A stretch of DNA of 46,669 bases from Paraburkholderia domus (GCF_905220705.1 NZ_CAJNAT010000044.1:1-46669), one strand, 5' to 3'. Counted from the stretch's first letter, positions 1-9,068 are shown. A program made the numbers and translations. Notes: generated by a model from the letters alone, not told the origin.

Positions 1-282
1 CCGAGACCGGTCGCTCACTCAACGTACTGACGAATGATCCTCCTGCCGAAGTGAATCCACCCCAACAGGAAAACCTTCCTTTAATACTAGTGTGAGACTT
101 GATACTTTCGCTTTCCGGCAGACCCCGAAGGATCCACCGGCGCGTCTTGCATCAAGCGCCCACACTTATCGGCTGTTAATTTTTAAAGATCGATTACGCA
201 TTCACTACCAAAACCGCACCAGACTTCCAGCTACCCGGCACCGCTTCGTTCTGCGTCGCTGCATCAGCAGCAGAGAAACGAG
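1..282 (-). other. 5' leader of an rRNA operon (16S gene lies beyond the left edge)
   Basis: Read on the minus strand, this stretch follows a strong rRNA-type promoter and contains a boxA-like antitermination element followed by AACAGCCGATAAG. I recognise that block as typical of Burkholderia rRNA leaders and spacers. No 16S sequence is inside the window, so the mature gene should begin shortly left of position 1. There is no protein-coding gene here: short open frames on either strand lack ribosome sites and are incidental. Confidence 0.75.
171..192 (-). promoter_or_regulatory. boxA-like rRNA antitermination element
   Basis: The minus strand reads CGATCTTTAAAAATTAACAG, close to the boxA consensus TGCTCTTTAACA, which recruits NusB/NusE for rRNA antitermination. 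It lies about 90 bp downstream of the predicted promoter, as expected in an rrn leader. The assignment rests on motif and position. Confidence 0.6.
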
Positions 283-311
283 ATTATGAAGATCGGTCGG
301 CGTGTCGTCAA
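283..311 (-). promoter_or_regulatory. rRNA operon promoter (sigma-70, P1-like)
   Basis: On the minus strand TTGACG (311-306) is followed by exactly 17 bp and then CATAAT (288-283), a near-consensus sigma-70 promoter. An A/T-rich stretch just upstream (about 325-345) has the composition of an UP element. Transcription runs leftward into the boxA leader. Confidence 0.8.
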
Positions 312-488
312 TCCCCCTTGTGCAATTATTTTCAAAAAGTTGAGAGACACCGAAGCAGCCCTTGCCCGTGGCACCAGGAAAATACTTAGGTATCCGAGTT
401 AATTTCCGGCTGATAGCAGCGATTGCGATTTTTTGCAAGCAGAGACGCTATCGAACAATCTCACGCCACGATACGCAGAAGGCATGGC

Positions 489-512
489 GACGGAGACGGA
501 GACGGAGACGGA
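489..512. repeat. Hexanucleotide tandem repeat (GACGGA)x4
   Basis: Four perfect head-to-tail copies of GACGGA, followed by a purine-rich tract. They lie in non-coding DNA upstream of the rrn promoter and have no obvious regulatory placement. Confidence 0.85.
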
Positions 513-757
513 GAAGGCAGAGGGCACGGGGGGGCGCAGCAGAAACTGCACGCAAGCCATAAAGACAAACAAGAAGCGCGAACGCGGAGAATGGTTTTGT
601 GAGTGACTCTTCGGCGCGCGCAGCGCTGCCGGAAGTATGACTCCCTTGTCACTGACGCTGAATGTGCGAAGGCACGGATTCCAGATACACCACTGCCTCC
701 TCCTAGCCAGGGGCCCCGCTTATGAGCTAGCGGTGTGAAGCGGCTTTCTTTGCTTAT

Positions 758-781
758 CTTTCTTTGCCGCGGCAAAGAAAG
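758..781. repeat. 24-bp perfect palindrome, probable dispersed intergenic element
   Basis: Arms CTTTCTTTGCCG and CGGCAAAGAAAG abut with no spacer. The flanking sequence (TAAGTGCCGCCCCGCACAGG) matches a motif I remember as recurring in Burkholderia-group intergenic regions. No T-tract follows, so an intrinsic terminator is unlikely. A dispersed palindromic repeat is the better reading. Confidence 0.6.
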
Positions 782-926
782 TAAGTGCCGCCCCGCACAG
801 GGGCAACACTAATAGACCACTAACAACTCAAGGAAAGGCCAACCTCGCAGGCAAACAAAAACCCCTAAAGCTCCCTACCGGCGCAGCCGTAAACAAGTAA
901 TCCAGCAACATATTCAGCCGCCGACT

Positions 927-1895
927 ATGGAAAACCCGTCAGAAGCCCTGGCAGAAGCTCAAGCAGAACCCAACACTGCACCCCAAACACCGGACCTCCC
1001 CTCACGGCACCTGACTCTGGAGTCAGTCCCAATAGGCACACCGCTCGACTGGCCGATCGCAGACTCCGACGGCACACTCCTCTTCGCCAGCGGCACCATC
1101 CTGGCGACCACGGACGAGCGCAAATTCCTCTTCGACCACTTCCACCCGCAACGCGGCGACCGGCTGGACACGGCTACGCAACCGGAATCCCACCCCGACC
1201 ACTCCGCCGACACCACCGGCAAGCTCACACTAAAGGACATGCATCTGACGATAGGTGCATTAATGGGCGTGCGCTCCCAGCTAGGCAGCGGCGCCCCGAT
1301 GCATCCTTGCCGCATCATCGGCTTCGCGCCCAACCACGCGCTCTTCGTCACGCCGCCCCTGCAAGATGGCCGCCTCCTCCCGCTAGGCCTCGGTGAAAAC
1401 GTTGAGATCGTCGCCATCGCGAGCCATGCGGTGTTTCGTTTCGTCTGCACGGTCGAGGCGATTTGCCACGCCCCATTCGACTACATCGTGCTCTCGAAAC
1501 CCGGCGTGATCCGCCGCCTGCGCGAACGCAAGTCGATCCGCGTCCACGCGCACCTCCCGGTGCGCTTCGGCATCGGCGAAACCGGCGATTCATATGAAGG
1601 TCTGGGCCTCGCCAAAAGCATCAGCGCTGTCGGCATGTCGCTGACCGCCTCATGGACGCTAGGCGCAGTCGGCGAACGGCTACGCGTCGCATTCCGCCTC
1701 AAATCGGCAGAAATGCAAACCGAGATCGAAACCACCGCAGTCATCCGCAATGTGCAGAAAGGCAGTGCGCCGGGCGAGCCGTCAGCCCATGGCCTCGAAC
1801 TCGACCAACTCGATGCAGCACAACAAATGGCGATGAAAGTCTTCGTATTCGACCGCCAGGACGATGTGCAGTATTGGTCCAACAGTGCGAATTAA
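927..1895 (+). CDS. PilZ-domain protein, YcgR-like
   Basis: 322 aa. The N-terminal half looks like a divergent YcgR-type beta domain. A C-terminal PilZ domain starts near residue 195. PilZ domains bind cyclic di-GMP through RxxxR and (D/N)xSxxG. Here the first motif is present (Arg201-Lys-Ser-Ile-Arg205), while the second reads Ser231-Ile-Ser-Ala-Val-Gly236, with Ser where Asp or Asn is usual. Binding is therefore plausible but could be altered. The first 25 residues are Ala/Glu/Pro-rich and probably disordered. No signal peptide or membrane segment is seen, so a cytoplasmic location is expected. It is the only gene in its unit and converges on the cobalamin operon. A motility-brake or adhesion role is a family inference; no flagellar gene is nearby. 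Confidence 0.8.
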   Translation: MENPSEALAEAQAEPNTAPQTPDLPSRHLTLESVPIGTPLDWPIADSDGTLLFASGTILATTDERKFLFDHFHPQRGDRLDTATQPESHPDHSADTTGKLTLKDMHLTIGALMGVRSQLGSGAPMHPCRIIGFAPNHALFVTPPLQDGRLLPLGLGENVEIVAIASHAVFRFVCTVEAICHAPFDYIVLSKPGVIRRLRERKSIRVHAHLPVRFGIGETGDSYEGLGLAKSISAVGMSLTASWTLGAVGERLRVAFRLKSAEMQTEIETTAVIRNVQKGSAPGEPSAHGLELDQLDAAQQMAMKVFVFDRQDDVQYWSNSAN

Positions 1896-1930
1896 GCGCA
1901 CGGAAACGCGCTGCATGGCGCGCCCGCCTC

Positions 1931-2680
1931 TCAGGCGATCAGTTCTTCCGGCGTAAAAAGCGCCGCACCCCATGCGTCGGCAAGCGTCTGGCAACGGCCC
2001 AGTCGTATCGCTTCCCGCTCGAAATCGACGAATACCACTTCGTCGGCGTTGAGCGGTCGCGCCGGTTGATCACCGCTGCGGCCGTCGGTCAGAATCCACA
2101 GCCAGCGCTGCTGCGCGGGTTTGCGGCGAGCGCAGCGCTCCAGTACCTGTGCGGCCTGACGCACACCGGACGCCAGCGGCGTCCCACCGCCTCCACCCAC
2201 CGGCCTTAGCCACCGCTCGTTCCACCAGCGCGGCACGGCCGGACCGAAGCGCAGATCCGCACCAGCACCGCCAAAACACACCAGCGCCGCCTCGGCACGC
2301 GCGGCGCTGGCGCGATCGAACAGCGCAATCAACAAACCTTTGGCAAGTGCAAGGCGCTGCCCGCCAAGCATGGAACCAGAACAATCGAGCACAAAGCAAT
2401 GCAGTACGCCGCCCCGCGGCGCCTCGCGCACGAAGCGCAGATGCGCGGCACGCAGTCGGTCCTGACGCATCGCGGTGAGCGTCGGCAGCCATGCAATGCG
2501 CTTGCTCGCTGCGCCTTGCAAGCGGCTATACGAACCTGCGCCGGCACCTTGCCGCCATCGAAAACCGCTGTGCGAGGCAGCGGCGGCGCCCTTCCGATGG
2601 CTCAGCGTTTTTTTGCGTTGAGCGGAATCACGCCTTTGACCTGCGCGACGCCCGCGGGCTGCGGGGGCAAGTAACCCCAA
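1931..2680 (-). CDS. VWA-domain protein, ChlD/BchD-like chelatase subunit
   Basis: Up to 249 aa. The core is a von Willebrand A domain with a metal-ion-dependent adhesion site: DCSGS near residue 100 and a later TDGRS. It resembles the C-terminal part of magnesium-chelatase D subunits and of the fused ChlID proteins that work with CobN. The likely role is to form, with the neighbouring AAA+ protein, the ATP-driven motor that helps CobN insert cobalt into hydrogenobyrinate a,c-diamide. The start is uncertain. The longest frame opens with TTG at 2680 and overlaps the ATPase gene by 79 bp, while the recognisable domain begins well downstream of the ATPase stop. The two genes could be remnants of one fused ChlID gene or a naturally split pair. 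It is the last gene of the leftward cob operon. Confidence 0.75.
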   Translation of the reverse strand: MGLLAPAARGRRAGQRRDSAQRKKTLSHRKGAAAASHSGFRWRQGAGAGSYSRLQGAASKRIAWLPTLTAMRQDRLRAAHLRFVREAPRGGVLHCFVLDCSGSMLGGQRLALAKGLLIALFDRASAARAEAALVCFGGAGADLRFGPAVPRWWNERWLRPVGGGGGTPLASGVRQAAQVLERCARRKPAQQRWLWILTDGRSGDQPARPLNADEVVFVDFEREAIRLGRCQTLADAWGAALFTPEELIA

Positions 2681-3666
2681 TCGCTATCGCCAGCAGCGGT
2701 GCCCGGCGCTGTCTCTCGGGAAGATTGCGAAGGCGCTGCATCCGCATCGCCGGCAGCCTGCCGCGGTGCCTCGCTCTCATGTGCGTCGCCACCTGCACGC
2801 GTCTCGCAATCGTGGCGCCGATGCATCAGCACCGCCTCAGCGACCCGCTCGACGTGCTCCGCCGTAACCGCAGACGCCTGCTCCAGCGCCGCCAATGCCC
2901 GCGCTGCGCGCAACATCACGAGATCGGCGCGCAACCCATCGACCGCCGCATCGATGCACAGCGCACTGACATGCGCATGCACGGCGTCGTCGAAGGCGAG
3001 TTGCGGCAGCGCTTCACGCGCCGCACGAATCCGCTGAACATACGCCTCCTGTTGCTGCGCATATCCCGCGCGAAAACCCCGCGGATCGAGATCGAACGCC
3101 AGACGTGCCTTGACGATCTGCTGACGCACCTGCGGCTCAAAACAGTTCTGCAACTCGACCATCAAACCAAAACGATCGATCAGTTGCGGCCGCAACTCGC
3201 CCTCTTCAGGATTCATCGTACCGATCAGCACGAAGCTTGCATCGTGGCTATGCGAGACACCATCGCGTTCGACGGTATTCACGCCACTGGCAGCAGCATC
3301 GAGTAATGCATCGACGAGCGCATCGGGCAGCAGATTCACTTCATCGACATACAACACACCGCGATGAGCTTTCGCGAGCAGGCCCGGGGAAAAACGCACC
3401 GAGCCATCGCGCAGCACGGTTTCGATATCGAGCGTACCGATCAAGCGGTCTTCACTTGCGCCGAGCGGCAAATTCACCAATTGCCCTTCCGGCAACAACT
3501 CAGCGAGCGCGCGTGCCGCAGTCGATTTCGCCGTGCCGCGCGGCCCGCTCACCAGCACGCCGCCCAGGCCCGGATCGATTGCCGCCAGCAGCAGCGCCTC
3601 CTGTAACGGCGTCTGGCCGATCAGCGCAGCAAATGGAAAAGCGGGCCGCTGGGTCGCTGCATTCAT
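2602..3666 (-). CDS. AAA+ ATPase, ChlI/BchI-like chelatase subunit
   Basis: 354 aa. Walker A GPRGTAKST is at residues 41-49 and Walker B VLYVDE at about 104-109, followed by the ChlI-type continuation with sensor Asn in GTMNPEEGELR. The C-terminal 60 residues are Ala/Glu/Ser-rich and probably a linker. Family knowledge: ChlI/BchI hexamers power metal chelatases. Beside cobN this protein most likely replaces CobS, with the VWA protein replacing CobT. The ATG at 3666 overlaps the cobN stop in an ATGA junction, which indicates translational coupling. An in-frame upstream extension inside cobN is rejected in favour of this start. Confidence 0.85.
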   Translation of the reverse strand: MNAATQRPAFPFAALIGQTPLQEALLLAAIDPGLGGVLVSGPRGTAKSTAARALAELLPEGQLVNLPLGASEDRLIGTLDIETVLRDGSVRFSPGLLAKAHRGVLYVDEVNLLPDALVDALLDAAASGVNTVERDGVSHSHDASFVLIGTMNPEEGELRPQLIDRFGLMVELQNCFEPQVRQQIVKARLAFDLDPRGFRAGYAQQQEAYVQRIRAAREALPQLAFDDAVHAHVSALCIDAAVDGLRADLVMLRAARALAALEQASAVTAEHVERVAEAVLMHRRHDCETRAGGDAHESEAPRQAAGDADAAPSQSSRETAPGTAAGDSDWGYLPPQPAGVAQVKGVIPLNAKKR

Positions 3667-6600
3667 GTTTGCATTCCTTCGATCTGCTGCTCGCTCGCGA
3701 GCAGATGCTGTTCGACTTGCTTGCGATAGCCGCCGGGCGCTTGCCACAGACCGCGCTGCATCGCTTCGAGCAGACGCTCGCAAATCGAATGCATGGCATG
3801 GGGATTGTGCCGCTGCAAGAACTCGCGTGTATCGGCGTCATTCAGATAGGCATCGGTGACGAGCGCATATTGATGATCGGCGATCACGCGAGCGGTTGCA
3901 TCGTAGCCGTAGAGGTAATCGACCGTCGCCGCGATTTCAGCGGCGCCCTTGTAGCCATGGCGCTTCACACCATCGAGCCATTTCGGATTGACCACACGCG
4001 AGCGGACCACACGCGCAATCTCTTCGTGCAGCGTGCGAACGCGCGGCGCGGCCGGGTTGCTGTGATCGGCGTGATAGATCTGCGGCTGATTGCCCGCCAG
4101 ATGCCGCACCGCCGCGACCATGCCGCCCTGAAACTGGTAGTAATCGTTCGAATCGAGCAGATCGTGCTCGCGGTTGTCCTGGTTCTGCAGCACCACGTCC
4201 ATCGCCGCGAGACGCGTGCCGAACGCGTGGCGCGCTTCCTCGCCCGCAGCTTTCTGCGTGTAGGCGTACCCGCCCCACGCCTGATAGGCGTTCGCGAGAT
4301 CGGCGTCGGTTTGCCATTGCTGCGAGTCGATCATGTCCTGCAGACCCGCGCCATAAGCGCCGGGCCGTGCGCTGAAAACGCGCCAGCCGGCGCGCTTGCG
4401 CGCCTCGGTGGCGTCCATGCCGCGCGCAATCAATTCGTCGCGTTCACGTAGCACGCGCGCGCGGATCGGGTTCAGGTCTTCGGGCTCGTCGAGTTCGGCC
4501 ACGGCCTGCACGGCGGCGTCGAACAGATGCATCACGTTCGCGAACGCATCGCGGAAAAAACCGGACACGCGCAACGTGACGTCGATACGCGGCCGGTCGA
4601 ATGCCTCGATCGGCATGATTTCGAAGTCGGTCACGCGATGACTGCCCGGCGCCCACTTCGGCCGCACACCGAGTAAAGCAAGTGCCTGGGCGATATCGTC
4701 GCCGCCGGTGCGCATCGTCGCTGTGCCCCATACCGAGAGCCCGATCGCTCGCGGGTAGTCGCCCTTTTCCTGCAGATGCCGTTCGATCAACTGCTGCGCG
4801 GATTTCAAACCGAGCGACCATGCCGCTTGGGTCGGAACCGCGCGCGTATCGACGGAATAGAAGTTGCGGCCCGTGGGTAGCACATCGGGCCGTCCACGCG
4901 AAGGTGAACCGCTCGGCCCCGGCGGCACAAAGCGCCCTTCAAGTCCGCGCTTCAGATGCAACATTTCCTGCGGGCCACAGGCGTCGAGCCGCGGCAGCAC
5001 GTCGTTGCGCAAGCGCTCGATCACACGTTCGGCCTGGGGCAACGTCCCAGCCGCCGGCACCGCATCGGACGTCTCATCACCACACATGCCACGCAACATC
5101 TCGGCCGCCAACAACTCCAGGCGCTCGCGCGTATCGCCGCTGTGGCGCCACGGCGCATCGCTCACACGCTGCAAAACGTCAGGCCGCGGACCATCCCACG
5201 CCGCCGACCAATCCACCGACAGCGGATCGAACAGATGATCCATTTGCAGGTCGCGCGCCAATGCATCGATCAAACCCGCCTTGCCGCCCTGGCCATCGCC
5301 GACCGGAAAGCGTCCCAGCGCCAGCAGCGTATCGCGCCGCTGCACCCCAGCGGGCGATTGCCCGAACGTATGCAAACCATCGCGAATCTGCGCCTCCTTC
5401 AACTCGCACAGCCAGGCGTCGACGCGCGTCAACAGCACATCCTCATCGTCCTGACCGTCCGGCGCCGCGAGACTCAACTCTTCATGCAGCTTATGCTCGA
5501 CGATAGTCGCGAGAATCGTGCGCCTCAACAGCTTCGAGCGGCGTGGATCGACCATCAGCGCTTCATAGTATTCGTCGACCTGGCGTTCGAGGTCCTGCAA
5601 CGGCCCGTAACTTTCGGCGCGCGTGAGCGGCGGCATCAGATGATCGATGATGACGGCCTGCGCGCGGCGTTTCGCCTGACTGCCCTCGCCCGGATCGTTG
5701 ACGATGAAGGGATACAGATGCGGCATCGGCCCGAGAATCAGATCGGGCCAGCAGGCATCGCTCAATGCGACGCTTTTGCCCGGCAGCCATTCGAGATTGC
5801 CGTGCTTGCCGACATGAACGACCGCGTCGATGCCGAACTGATGACGCAGCCAGAAATAGAACGCCAGATAGGCGTGCGGCGGCACAAGTTCAGCGTCGTG
5901 ATAGCTCGCGTAATCACCCTGTTCACGAGAGCGCGACGGCTGAATACCGACGAACACCTGCCCGCAGCGCCAGCCCGCAATCATGAAACGGCCGCGCCGC
6001 AACGTCGGATCCTGTTCGGGCGAGCCCCAGCGCGCGTTGAGCGCGTGGCGGGCTTCGGCGGGCAGCGCGTTGAAATACAAAAGATAGTCGTCGAGCGCAA
6101 GGCTTTGCAGCGCAGGCCGCAAATCGCGCACGACCGGATCGTTCGTGACACCTTCGGTCAGCTTCTTCAGCAGTGCGTCGCCGTCGGCGGGCAAATCGCC
6201 TAACCGATAACCCTCGGCGCGCAACAAGGACAGAATGCCCACCACCGAGGCTGGCGTATCAAGCCCCACGCCATTGCCGATGCGCCCTTCGCTCATCGGA
6301 TAGTTGGCGAGGATCAGCGCGAGTTTCTTGTCCGCGTTATCGAGGGTGCGCAGACGGCACCAGCGGCGGCTCAGTTCGGCGAGAAAGCCGACGCGCTCCA
6401 GGTCCGGCTGATAGCGGACCACATCGACCTCGGTGTGCGGACAACGATAGGCGAGCCCCTTGAAACTGATCGCACGCGTGATGATGCGGCCGTCCACTTC
6501 GGGCAGCGCGATATGCATGGCGATATCGCGCGAGTTGAGACCTTGATTGTCCTTGACCCAATCCTCGCGATTGCCGCCACTCAGGATCACCTGCATCACC

Positions 6601-7463
6601 GGCGCGTCACCGGCAAGCGCTAGCGGCTCGGGGTCGTCGATGGCAGACGCGGCGAAGGCGGTTGTATTCAGCACCAGCGCCACATCATGTTGCGCACACA
6701 GCCGCTGCACGACGTCGCGGCTCATCGCATCTTTCAGCGAGGTAATCGCGATCGGCAGCGGATTCAGGCCTTGTGCTTCGAGCGCATCGATCAGGGCGTC
6801 GAACACTGCCGTGTTGGCCGCTTGCAGATGCGCCTTGTAGAACAGAATCGCGGCGACCGGCGCGCCCTCACGCCAACGCGCCTGCCAGTCCGTCACGGTC
6901 GGCGTATCGCGCTCGGGATAGTAGAGCGTCGCGGCAGGCAACGCACGCGGCGGCGCAGGCTCGCGCCCCCAAGCAAGCGAACGGTACGCGATGCAACGCA
7001 GGAACGCATCCGCATTCTGCGGTCCGCCTTCCCGCAAATAGCGCCACAGCTGATGGCACAGATCCGCGTCGGCGGTGCTGCGCGCGAGCAGGTTCGGATC
7101 TTCCTGCAGATCGCCGGAGAACATCGCGAGCGTCTGCTGGTTGCGCTCAGCGAGCGCGACCACCTGCTCGATCCCGTACGGCCAATACGCTTCGCCGCCG
7201 AGGTGATCGACCACCACGACACGCGCATGCTGCAACACGTCTTCGACATAGAAATCGACTGAAGCCGGTTGCCGCAAATACGTGACGTTCGCGAGCCGCA
7301 CGCTGGGAAAGCCTTCACCCAGACGAGGAAACACGCTCGCGAGCAGCGACAGCGTGGTATCCGCGGAGCTGAGCACCACGATATCGGCGGGTTGCTGGTC
7401 GATACGGATCACGCCTTGCGTATCGTCGACAAAGCCGCCCGGCGTGGTGCGCAGCAGATGCAT
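3663..7463 (-). CDS. cobN: Cobaltochelatase large subunit CobN
   Basis: 1266 aa, the normal length for CobN (about 1,250-1,280). It belongs to the CobN/BchH family, whose members bind the tetrapyrrole and insert the metal. CobN inserts cobalt into hydrogenobyrinic acid a,c-diamide in the aerobic cobalamin pathway, driven by an ATPase pair. Family blocks are visible throughout, for example VVHVGKHGNLEWLPGKSVAL in the middle and a C-terminal region rich in YDATARVIADHQYALV-type sequence. No frameshift or internal stop is seen. It starts 6 bp after the cobW stop and ends in an ATGA overlap with the ChlI-like gene, so all four leftward genes should share one transcript controlled by the riboswitch upstream of cobW. 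Confidence 0.96.
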   Translation of the reverse strand: MHLLRTTPGGFVDDTQGVIRIDQQPADIVVLSSADTTLSLLASVFPRLGEGFPSVRLANVTYLRQPASVDFYVEDVLQHARVVVVDHLGGEAYWPYGIEQVVALAERNQQTLAMFSGDLQEDPNLLARSTADADLCHQLWRYLREGGPQNADAFLRCIAYRSLAWGREPAPPRALPAATLYYPERDTPTVTDWQARWREGAPVAAILFYKAHLQAANTAVFDALIDALEAQGLNPLPIAITSLKDAMSRDVVQRLCAQHDVALVLNTTAFAASAIDDPEPLALAGDAPVMQVILSGGNREDWVKDNQGLNSRDIAMHIALPEVDGRIITRAISFKGLAYRCPHTEVDVVRYQPDLERVGFLAELSRRWCRLRTLDNADKKLALILANYPMSEGRIGNGVGLDTPASVVGILSLLRAEGYRLGDLPADGDALLKKLTEGVTNDPVVRDLRPALQSLALDDYLLYFNALPAEARHALNARWGSPEQDPTLRRGRFMIAGWRCGQVFVGIQPSRSREQGDYASYHDAELVPPHAYLAFYFWLRHQFGIDAVVHVGKHGNLEWLPGKSVALSDACWPDLILGPMPHLYPFIVNDPGEGSQAKRRAQAVIIDHLMPPLTRAESYGPLQDLERQVDEYYEALMVDPRRSKLLRRTILATIVEHKLHEELSLAAPDGQDDEDVLLTRVDAWLCELKEAQIRDGLHTFGQSPAGVQRRDTLLALGRFPVGDGQGGKAGLIDALARDLQMDHLFDPLSVDWSAAWDGPRPDVLQRVSDAPWRHSGDTRERLELLAAEMLRGMCGDETSDAVPAAGTLPQAERVIERLRNDVLPRLDACGPQEMLHLKRGLEGRFVPPGPSGSPSRGRPDVLPTGRNFYSVDTRAVPTQAAWSLGLKSAQQLIERHLQEKGDYPRAIGLSVWGTATMRTGGDDIAQALALLGVRPKWAPGSHRVTDFEIMPIEAFDRPRIDVTLRVSGFFRDAFANVMHLFDAAVQAVAELDEPEDLNPIRARVLRERDELIARGMDATEARKRAGWRVFSARPGAYGAGLQDMIDSQQWQTDADLANAYQAWGGYAYTQKAAGEEARHAFGTRLAAMDVVLQNQDNREHDLLDSNDYYQFQGGMVAAVRHLAGNQPQIYHADHSNPAAPRVRTLHEEIARVVRSRVVNPKWLDGVKRHGYKGAAEIAATVDYLYGYDATARVIADHQYALVTDAYLNDADTREFLQRHNPHAMHSICERLLEAMQRGLWQAPGGYRKQVEQHLLASEQQIEGMQT

Positions 7464-7469
7464 GACTGG

Positions 7470-8579
7470 TTACGCCTGTTGCGGCTGGGCGCTTGCCACG
7501 GCACCCAAGGCGGCGTCGAATGCCTGTTGCAGCTCGGCCTGGTCGAGGTCTTCGCCGATCAGCACGAAACGGCTTTGCAGGCCTTGGCCCTTTTCACCCG
7601 CCTCACCCGCTTGCCAGCGGCGGTCGAAGTAGCTATCGAAACGACGGCCCACGCCCTGGATCACCAGACGCATCGCCGCACCCGGCAACGCCGCGAAACC
7701 TTTGACGCGGTAGATCGTGTTCGCTTCGACGAGCCCTTGCAACGCGGCGATCACGGCCTCGCGCGACGAAACATTCGCGTGCACCACCACCGAATCGAAC
7801 TCGTCGTGATGGTGATCAGCATCTTCCGCCGACCCGTGATGGTCGTGACGCAGATGAATCGTTTCTTCCGATGCCGCTTCGAGGCCCAGCAACGTATGCA
7901 GATCGAGCTGCCCCATGTGCGCGCGCACGATCTTCACTTGCGGCGGAATTTCCGCGCGGATGGTGGCTTCGACAGAAGCTTGATGCGATTCGTCGAGCAA
8001 GTCCGTTTTGTTCAGAATCACCAGATCGGCTGCCGACAACTGATCTTCGAACAATTCGTGCAGCGGCGATTCGTGGTCGAGATTCGGATCGGCCTTGCGT
8101 TGTGCATCCACGGCGACCGGATTGTCGGCGAACTGGCCGCTCGCCGCGGCCGGGCCGTCAACCACCGTGACGACCGCATCGACGGTAAAGCTATTTTTGA
8201 TCTGCGGCCAGTTGAACGCCTGCACCAGCGGCTTCGGCAACGCGAGACCGGAGGTTTCGATCAGCACGTGATCGATCTGCTCGCGGCGCTCCACCAGCTT
8301 TTCCATCACCGGGAAAAACTCCTCCTGCACGGTGCAGCACAGGCAGCCGTTCGCGAGTTCATACAGTTGCCCTTCGGTCTCGACGCCGTTTTCATCGCAG
8401 CCGATACCGCAACCCTTGAGGATTTCCCCGTCGATGCCGAGTTCGCCGAACTCGTTGACGATCACCGCGATGCGCTTGCCGCCCGCATGCTGAAGAATGT
8501 GCCGCAGCAGTGTGGTCTTGCCGCTGCCGAGAAAACCCGTGACGATGGTGACGGGGATCTTGCGCATTTGAGTTTGCAT
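7470..8579 (-). CDS. cobW: CobW GTPase, metallochaperone of cobalamin synthesis
   Basis: 369 aa from the ATG at 8579. It is a G3E-family P-loop GTPase: GFLGSGKTT Walker A near residue 15, the CLCC metal-binding motif near residue 80, NKTD guanine-specificity motif, a His/Asp-rich loop (HDHHGS...DHHHDEFD) in the middle, and a C-terminal CobW_C domain. CobW is thought to deliver Co(II) to CobN, and its direct placement before cobN fits. The frame extends 28 codons further upstream with Cys-rich sequence, but the conserved fold starts right after this ATG. First gene of the leftward operon, below a cobalamin riboswitch. Confidence 0.95.
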   Translation of the reverse strand: MQTQMRKIPVTIVTGFLGSGKTTLLRHILQHAGGKRIAVIVNEFGELGIDGEILKGCGIGCDENGVETEGQLYELANGCLCCTVQEEFFPVMEKLVERREQIDHVLIETSGLALPKPLVQAFNWPQIKNSFTVDAVVTVVDGPAAASGQFADNPVAVDAQRKADPNLDHESPLHELFEDQLSAADLVILNKTDLLDESHQASVEATIRAEIPPQVKIVRAHMGQLDLHTLLGLEAASEETIHLRHDHHGSAEDADHHHDEFDSVVVHANVSSREAVIAALQGLVEANTIYRVKGFAALPGAAMRLVIQGVGRRFDSYFDRRWQAGEAGEKGQGLQSRFVLIGEDLDQAELQQAFDAALGAVASAQPQQA

Positions 8580-8775
8580 CGTGAGGTCTATCCGTAGGAG
8601 TTGCACGTGCACGCCGGCGCATTGTGTACAGGTCGGACAAACGGGGCACATGCCCCAAGCCACGACAATAACCAGACACGGGGACGAACAACGGCGTTAC
8701 CGCGGCAACAGAAAAACAGAAAACGGGAGTGAGGTCATGAACGCGCCGCCGCATCCCCGCGGTGGTCATTCTTCG

Positions 8776-9030
8776 TATTCTGGCCGGTATCCGGGCTGGC
8801 GAAAGCGCCGCTTCCCCTTCCCGGGCGAGTGGTTTCTCGCCCAGTGGTTATATGCCGACGCGGCCTTGCGCGTGGACATCGAAGCCGGCTCCGCGGCGCC
8901 AGGCAATCAACCTGGAACCGCTTTTCGCTTACCGTTGCGGGGGCAGCACAGGTTGACCCGATCCATAGCAGGCGGGGCCCCTGTTTCCCGTTTAACTGCA
9001 TGCGCACGAGCGCGCACACGAGCACCAAAA
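8776..9030 (-). promoter_or_regulatory. Cobalamin riboswitch controlling cobW-cobN-chlI-VWA
   Basis: Minus-strand landmarks appear in order: GGTGC at the 5' edge, ACGGGAAACAGG, GTGCTGCCCCCGCAACGGTA, ACCACTGGGCGA, GGGAAGG, and the B12-box region CCAGCCCGGATACCGGCC at the 3' end. These match the conserved core of AdoCbl-type riboswitches (Rfam Cobalamin). The 3' edge is about 200 nt before the cobW ATG, leaving room for an expression platform. I expect repression of the operon when cobalamin is plentiful. Confidence 0.93.
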
Positions 9031-9039
9031 GTGCGTGCG

Positions 9040-9068
9040 AGTTTAGGCCGAGAGCCCCGTCCCGTCAA
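9040..9068 (-). promoter_or_regulatory. Sigma-70 promoter for the cobW transcript
   Basis: On the minus strand TTGACG (9068-9063), a 17-bp spacer and TAAACT (9045-9040). The predicted start of transcription falls just before the first conserved base of the leftward riboswitch. Confidence 0.65.

Larger units (their letters stand above)
312..926. other. Non-coding region between the rrn promoter and the PilZ gene
   Basis: No gene is supported in these 615 bp. The stretch holds a hexamer tandem repeat (489-512) and a perfect palindrome (758-781). Open frames on either strand are repeat-driven and compositionally biased, for example an alternating Ser-Pro run on the minus strand. The PilZ promoter must lie in the last 100-150 bp, but no clear -35/-10 pair stands out. 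Confidence 0.6.

Noticed and set aside
489..512. Hexamer repeat as a CRISPR array or origin iterons
   Set aside because: The units are contiguous with no spacers, only four copies exist, and no cas or replication gene is nearby.
758..781. Palindrome as an intrinsic terminator
   Set aside because: There is no loop-forming spacer and no T-tract follows on either strand.
3237..4451. Long plus-strand open frame opposite cobN (404 codons), with others at 4956-6203 and 7269-8597
   Set aside because: They are mirror frames of strongly coding minus-strand genes in high-GC DNA. Their translations are rich in His, Arg and Gln and have no domain pattern.
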